Part shown: positions 59,161 through 64,000 of the stretch, one piece after another
How the letters are laid out: every line of letters begins with the position of its first letter
How positions within the stretch are numbered: position 1 is the stretch's first letter
Origin: Gnetum montanum
Lineage: Eukaryota; Streptophyta; Gnetopsida; Gnetales; Gnetaceae
Direction of reading: 5' to 3'
NCBI GenBank assembly: GCA_015680685.1
Contig: MNCI01003547.1
Location: 650,763 to 714,762 of the forward strand
DNA length: 64,000 nt
Program-made: the position numbers and the translations under genes
Notes under the pieces: model-generated
Seen by the model: the letters and a program-made list of their open reading frames with translations, nothing else
Database searches by the model: none
Told to the model about the DNA's origin: nothing

Positions 59161-62039
59161 TTAAAAAAATAAACCACTCCCAGGTTGGCTCGTTGGCATC
59201 CCGTCATGTACGAACAAGCAAATCATGGGACTGTGACAGATATTGAATACAGTAGGACGTCATTGCGTATGAGACACCGGATGATCAAGATATGAATTTC
59301 AGCTTAAAGCCGCATTTCTTGAAAGAGAGAACTTGTTGTGGGGAAGGCACTATCCTCGACTATTGCCGAGAATTATGTGCGCCGGCAATTCTTCAAGGTA
59401 CCTGGTTGTTTGAATTTTGAAACATAAAAAGAAAAAAAAATTGTGGCCGCTGAGATTGTTGCATGCCAAATCAATTGCGTTATTGTTGGACTACTTGTCA
59501 ATTGCTTGTTTAGACCTTCCAGTGAACTAGCGTATGGAATGGGACATTTTCCTTTCTCTTATATACATCCACGAGAAATACTAATTTCTGGTATTTCAGC
59601 ACAACTGTGGACAAGGAAAGATCCCTGAAAGTTTGTTCATGCGGGTAGCCTTGGCTTGTTCATGTGGTTAAAGACAGCACAATGAATTTAGGCTACAGTA
59701 GCACCAGCTCGTGGTGGAATAAGGAATTATATTTTTTGAAAGGATCAGAAATAAAAGCCCCTCTGCGCCCGGATTTTAGAATTGTCCCTGTCAATTGGCT
59801 TGTTGGCACAAGATAGAAACATCCAAATACCAGTCAGTCAGGAGCCAAGGATGTTTGATAGAATTGCAACACAATGATCGGGAATCTTACCACTGGATCA
59901 GCGCATATCTATATATATATGTGTGTGTTGCCGGCCAAATCAAGAGAGACTATTAGGCTTGTGTTGTTTATTCATGCACTCTGGAATTTCAGCCGTCAAT
60001 TTGCCATTCCTTGGGTGCCAACAAAACCCTGATTTTTGAGAACCGACATGGACATGGACATGGTTCTCTTTTCGTGAACGTTCAGGGAGATTCGTTGATG
60101 ATGATGATGAAGAGGAGATGCTTAAATATCCAGGAACTCTGATATCGTCAATTGTGGGCAGAATCCAACTCTCTGGTTTGTTTGTTTTTTTGTTGCTTGC
60201 TAATTACTGCAACCCAACCAAAGGAAAGGAAAGGAAAGGAAATAGCCAAATAAATAGATAATAGTCGGTCATCGGTTTGGGCTTTGAACTTTGGACCTTG
60301 CAGTTGGAAGTTCCTCCGTTGTAAATGCGTGTCGGCTGTCACCGACGGGCGCTTTCAAGCAAAGCATCTGTGGATATTTCCTGTCACCCACCATGTCGAG
60401 GGGTTTTCACAAAAACAAATAAATAAAGTTTTTGGCTGGGACATACGACGTAACTCCTAATATTGAAGTTCGGTGAGCTTTCCCTATCGCGATGGCGGCA
60501 GACTGTAGCATTTGTATCAGCGTTTAATGATTATTTTGGCTTGCTCCATGCCTATCCATTTTGCAACATGTAAATTTAGAAGGTAGGACCTTGTGAAATG
60601 AACTTCTTTGGATGAACTTACGAATGTTATTGTACTTGCCATGATCAAGTTAGAAGGGAAAAGAAAAATCTTACCCTACCTCTGCTAAAAGTTAATTTAA
60701 AAGCCTAGTATCATTAGATCATTTATATATTTGACATTATTGTGTTACGTAGGAATTGTTGCACTGTGGATGAATAGTCATGGATTGATTTGTAACTCTT
60801 TAAATGGCATACATATACATGTTATACATGTTATTGAGATGAAAATCAATATTTTAAGGAATGGAATAGATGAAGTTACTTTTATTACTCAAATTATTTT
60901 TGTTATTGAAAAGAAGATGAACATGAATATATCCTTGGTTAAGGAAGTGTCGGACTTGAAAAAAAAATGATAATATCAAAAAAATTCTGAGTATAAAGAG
61001 AGAGACTAACAAAAAAGCCCAATGGTTTTCAAGTCCTTAGTTAAAACATAGTAAAAATATCAGTGTAGAGACAATGGTGATAAGTAGATACCTAACCTAA
61101 GTTGTTGGATAAAGGCACCATTATGATTTGCAATTAAAGATTAAAAGTTGTATGCACAAGAATTAGCATGTAGGAATTTGTTTTGAGATATAGTCAACAC
61201 TCATTTATCTTAATTGCAAGTCAACTTTATTGATACTAGCATTGATTCAAAATTTCTCTATCTCATGGTTAGCCAAGGAAGTGTTAAGAGTTTATCCAAG
61301 CACATCTGCTTGAAGGGTTAGGCATTTGCTTGTTCACTAACCCTCTTGGGACCTTGCTTGGTGGGATGAGCATTCAAGTTGTTGGTGATGATATGATCCC
61401 TTGGTTCTTTCAAATTTCTAGGAATAAACTTGAAAGTTTACAATTATAGGAACAAACTTGAAAGCCTACAACCATCCTTGCTTGGAATAGCTAACATTTT
61501 AATAAGAAGATATCATCATTTTTCTTTAAAAGTATTAAATACACAATATATTCAACTGGGAAAAATTGTTGTAATTAATAAGCTACATAACATGCCATTA
61601 TACTTTCTAGTAAAAATTGTAGAATTTCAAAGAATAATTTCATTAGCAATAATTGCTTGTTAATAAAAAAATTTAAATTTTTGGAAAAAAATGAAGGCTT
61701 TGGAACCTCAAAATAATTGTAACATAGGTACATTACAACTTTATAACTCAACATAAAAAAAAAACACAACTCAAAATTTTAAAATCAAAAGTCTTACCAT
61801 TTCGTAAAAAAAGAATGAAACCAAGTAATAATAATACGGTTTTGTAAAATAATGCCATAACACAGGCAACTTGACCCTTACATTATACTCTAAAGGAACG
61901 AACCTACTACACATACACTTTTAATGGGTAGATCAAAAAGAAAACTTTCCAGGCCTTTTTAGGTAACACCAGACAAGCGTGCAACATTAATGTGAATTCG
62001 GCAAAAAGGCAAATAGAAATGAAGAAGAGAAATTTATTA
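59161..62039. other. Intergenic region upstream of the host gene
   Basis: Less repetitive than the rest of the window. Short simple repeats occur: GATGATGATGATGAAGAGGA near 60097, GGAAAGGAAAGGAAAGGAAA near 60222. A 61-codon frame at 59443-59628 has no recognisable features. No LTR, tRNA or conserved protein found. Confidence 0.5.
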
Positions 62040-62472
62040 TTATTGCTTGGTCTGGGCACTTTTGAGCATCTCGACTTGATTTCCCACGTTGCGGAAACGA
62101 AAAGTAGACACTATTGTTGGGGGTCGGGAGGGTCCGAAACGACAGAGTAACAGCACAGCACAAGAGCAGCAAGGACCAGCCACGTGGCGTATCATAGCGT
62201 GAAGCTCACTCCCTCTGTTTTGGTTTTCTGGAAACACACACGCAGACATCATAAGAGGCACACAAAACAGTCGACGCAGGAACGCACGCATGCTCTGTTT
62301 CGGGACAGCCATGGACGGCAATAGCAAGAGCCGTGATTAGCAAGATAAACCGTGTCGCGGCAGGCGGAGCTCAGATTGAGCTTCGGAAGAGTCGGACCGA
62401 GGAAGGGCTTGGCAAAAGCGGAGAGCGTGGAATTGGATTGAAAAGGAAGAAGCAGAAGCAGCGGCAGCATCA
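62040..62472 (+). promoter_or_regulatory. Likely promoter and 5' UTR of the UAP gene
   Basis: GC content rises clearly from about 62060 to the ATG at 62473, unlike the AT-rich flank. Purine-rich stretch CGGAAGAGTCGGACCGAGGA near 62384 and AGGAAGAAGCAGAAGCAGCG just before the ATG look like a plant 5' UTR. No convincing TATA box, so the transcription start is not placed. Minus-strand ORFs here are by-products of the high GC content. Confidence 0.45.
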
Positions 62473-64000
62473 ATGGGAGAGGCAAGCGAAGAGGATTTGA
62501 GTGCGCCCCCGCCGCAGGCTCTGGTGGAGCGCCTCAAGGACTTCGGACAAGAGCATCTGTTAGGATTTTGGAAGGAGCTCAATCCTCATGAGCGCGCCTT
62601 CTTGCTTAAGGATGTGGAGGTAGCATATTTTTGCTTTTCGCGCTTTTTCAATCTCATCCTGATCCGCATTTGTGCTAGGACACAATTGCGCTAGGTTTGA
62701 CACGTATCTTTTGATGAATTCATCCCAAGATCTTCACCTCATCTTATGAATTGCCTTTGTGTAGGGTTTTCCTTTTAAGTTTCAGATTTTTTATCTTCCT
62801 GTGTTAGCGAATGGATTCGTTTTGGCCAAAAGTACTGTTAATATTTCTGCTTCGCTGAGTTATTCATTGATCCGATATTTGACTAGCGTCTTTATGGAAA
62901 GTTTACAAGTCAGCGGATTGACCTGCGCAATTTGGAAAGCCGGTATTTGGATCATGTCTAAATGTTGTTTGAATCTTGGTTACTACTAGTTGTTGTCAGA
63001 GTGCCGGCTATTAGTGTGGATCCTAATGTTGTGTGCTGCGGCAAGGAGAATTCCTTGCTGAATTCTTCTTATCTTAATGTCTCTTGACATTCCGAACTTA
63101 TCCATTTCCTAAAAAGGATGTTTTAAGAGATAAAGATTTGTTTAAAATTTAAATATGTTTCGAAGATGACTAGCATACGTTAATCTATTAAGCCAGTTAG
63201 AAAAGCTTTGAATCATAAATCATTTCTTTACTATGTTGGACCATGAAAGAAAACAACTTTCACTCTTGAACAAATACCTTTATATTTAGCAAACTAATTA
63301 CATACATTATAACTATCTTGTTTATGGTTACCACTAAAAAATTTAATTAACTGTAGTTCAATGAGTCTTGGAGTATAAGTTACAATGAGGTGTTAGCTTA
63401 GTTGTAAGAGCCTTGGCATGGAAATCCCGCACACTGAGTTGTAGATTTGAAAAAAATCCATAAAAGGAATTCTTAAACTGCTTGGTCCTATAGATGTAAG
63501 AAGGTCAGCGAATGTAAGTAAAACTTCAGTTTCAGATTTATAGTAAGCTGATTCCTTGCTGTTACATTGTTTTGTTTTCCGTTGAAAAAACTTGTGGATC
63601 GTGGTTTCTTTTGATTTGTTTTTCAATTTAGTGGCCATCTTTTTGATAAAGGAGTAAAGTTTTTATTTAGGTTATGTACATTTTTTTAGCTTACTCAGTA
63701 TATATCATACATACGTGTATTCTTGTCTTACTGATATTTTGACGAAGCCATATATTATATTTTCTAAGCTAATATCTCCTTATCCTTATGCAGAGCTTAG
63801 ATCTTCCCCGAGTTGATAGAATCATAAAGAAATCTCTTTGCTCACGTGGTAAATAAACTAAACTACCATTTTCTTAATGTTTGAAAGTTATAAATTTTTG
63901 CATTGGAGCAATCAACTTCTCTGTAATGAAAAAGAATGTGATCATTCTTCTCTTATTCTTGCAAAGATCGTGTTCTTCCCCACATAGAGCCAGTTCCGGA
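62473..64000 (+). CDS. UAP1: UDP-N-acetylglucosamine diphosphorylase (UAP), exons 1-3, continues beyond window
   Basis: Exon 1 62473-62619 (49 codons; MGEASEEDL…, QALVERLKDFGQE, ending KDVE before GTAGCA), exon 2 63794-63848 (SLDLPRVDRIIKKSL, after TTATGCAG and before GTAAAT), exon 3 from 63967 (after TTGCAAAG; DRVLPHIEPVP). Phases 0 and 1 join cleanly and give 78 residues with no stop. The blocks match the conserved N-terminus of plant UAP/GlcNAc-1-P uridylyltransferase, where 'QALVERLKD', 'LDLPR.DRI' and 'IEPVP' occur in this order. The enzyme makes UDP-GlcNAc from UTP and GlcNAc-1-phosphate in the cytosol, the donor for N-glycans, GPI anchors and O-GlcNAc. The UTP-binding GG motif lies further on, outside the window. 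Intron 1 is 1,174 bp, intron 2 is 118 bp. It looks like a functional gene. Confidence 0.85.
62620..63793 (+). other. Intron 1 of the UAP gene
   Basis: GTAGCATATT...TATGCAG, 1,174 bp, T-rich in its last third as plant introns are. Short ORFs inside (62801-62989 and a minus-strand one at 63393-63638) are not recognisable. Confidence 0.75.

Noticed and set aside
59443-59628. 61-codon ORF upstream of the UAP gene
   Set aside because: Short, no recognisable motif, and no supporting splice or promoter signal.

Overview
This is eukaryotic, almost certainly seed-plant, nuclear DNA. It is AT-rich, packed with Ty3/gypsy LTR retrotransposons of two plant lineages (Athila-like and Tat/Ogre-like), and carries one host gene with long introns at its right edge. 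The large, old, nested repeats would suit a gymnosperm, but the sequence does not prove that. Only the host gene at 62473-64000 looks intact. Every retroelement reading frame is broken, mostly by C-to-T / G-to-A changes.

Layout. One retroelement nest, four levels deep, fills positions 1 to 48111. Letters are mine. Element E (minus strand, Athila-like; left end beyond the window) was invaded by element A (plus, 6545-43280, target duplication GTAAT on both sides). A was invaded in its gag gene by element C (minus, 7737-34521, duplication CATTG/CAATG). C was invaded in its gag gene by element D (plus, 13140-30732, duplication TTTAC/TTCAC). Removing each inner element restores an open frame across the junction in the outer one. 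LTRs F (solo, inside the protease frame of E) and G (window edge, inside the 3' LTR of E) were added separately. Element B (plus, 49204-56712, duplication AAGTA/AAGTT) follows, and contains solo LTR H (53411-54163, perfect CTTCT duplication) with an assembly gap in it.

E, A, B and LTRs F, G, H form one family. Their LTRs are about 0.75-0.87 kb with TGATGAG...CTCATCA ends, have GATATC palindromes just upstream of the TATA box, and (E, A, B) a primer site matching tRNA-Asp. A has gag, protease, RT, RNase H and integrase. E and B lack RT to integrase and instead share a different downstream coding segment, so they look like a non-autonomous partner lineage. C and D form a second, Tat/Ogre-like family with 1.4-1.6 kb LTRs and a shared primer-site motif. 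C keeps only gag and protease. D has gag-pro, an intron-like break, then pol with two RNase H domains and integrase.

The most interesting object is inside D. Between protease and RT, on the opposite strand, lies a gene that can be read as eight exons (23694 to 19573). All splice phases agree, and it gives about 1,036 codons with one extra base. Its second and third exons resemble an FCP1/NIF-type HAD phosphatase domain, and later exons have a plant-transposon-ORF-like segment, a helical segment and an acidic tail. It is now a pseudogene through nonsense changes.

Right of B are remains of a PIF1-like helicase (about 56740-58080), then about 4 kb with no recognisable gene, and finally exons 1-3 of a UDP-N-acetylglucosamine diphosphorylase gene on the plus strand, running off the window.
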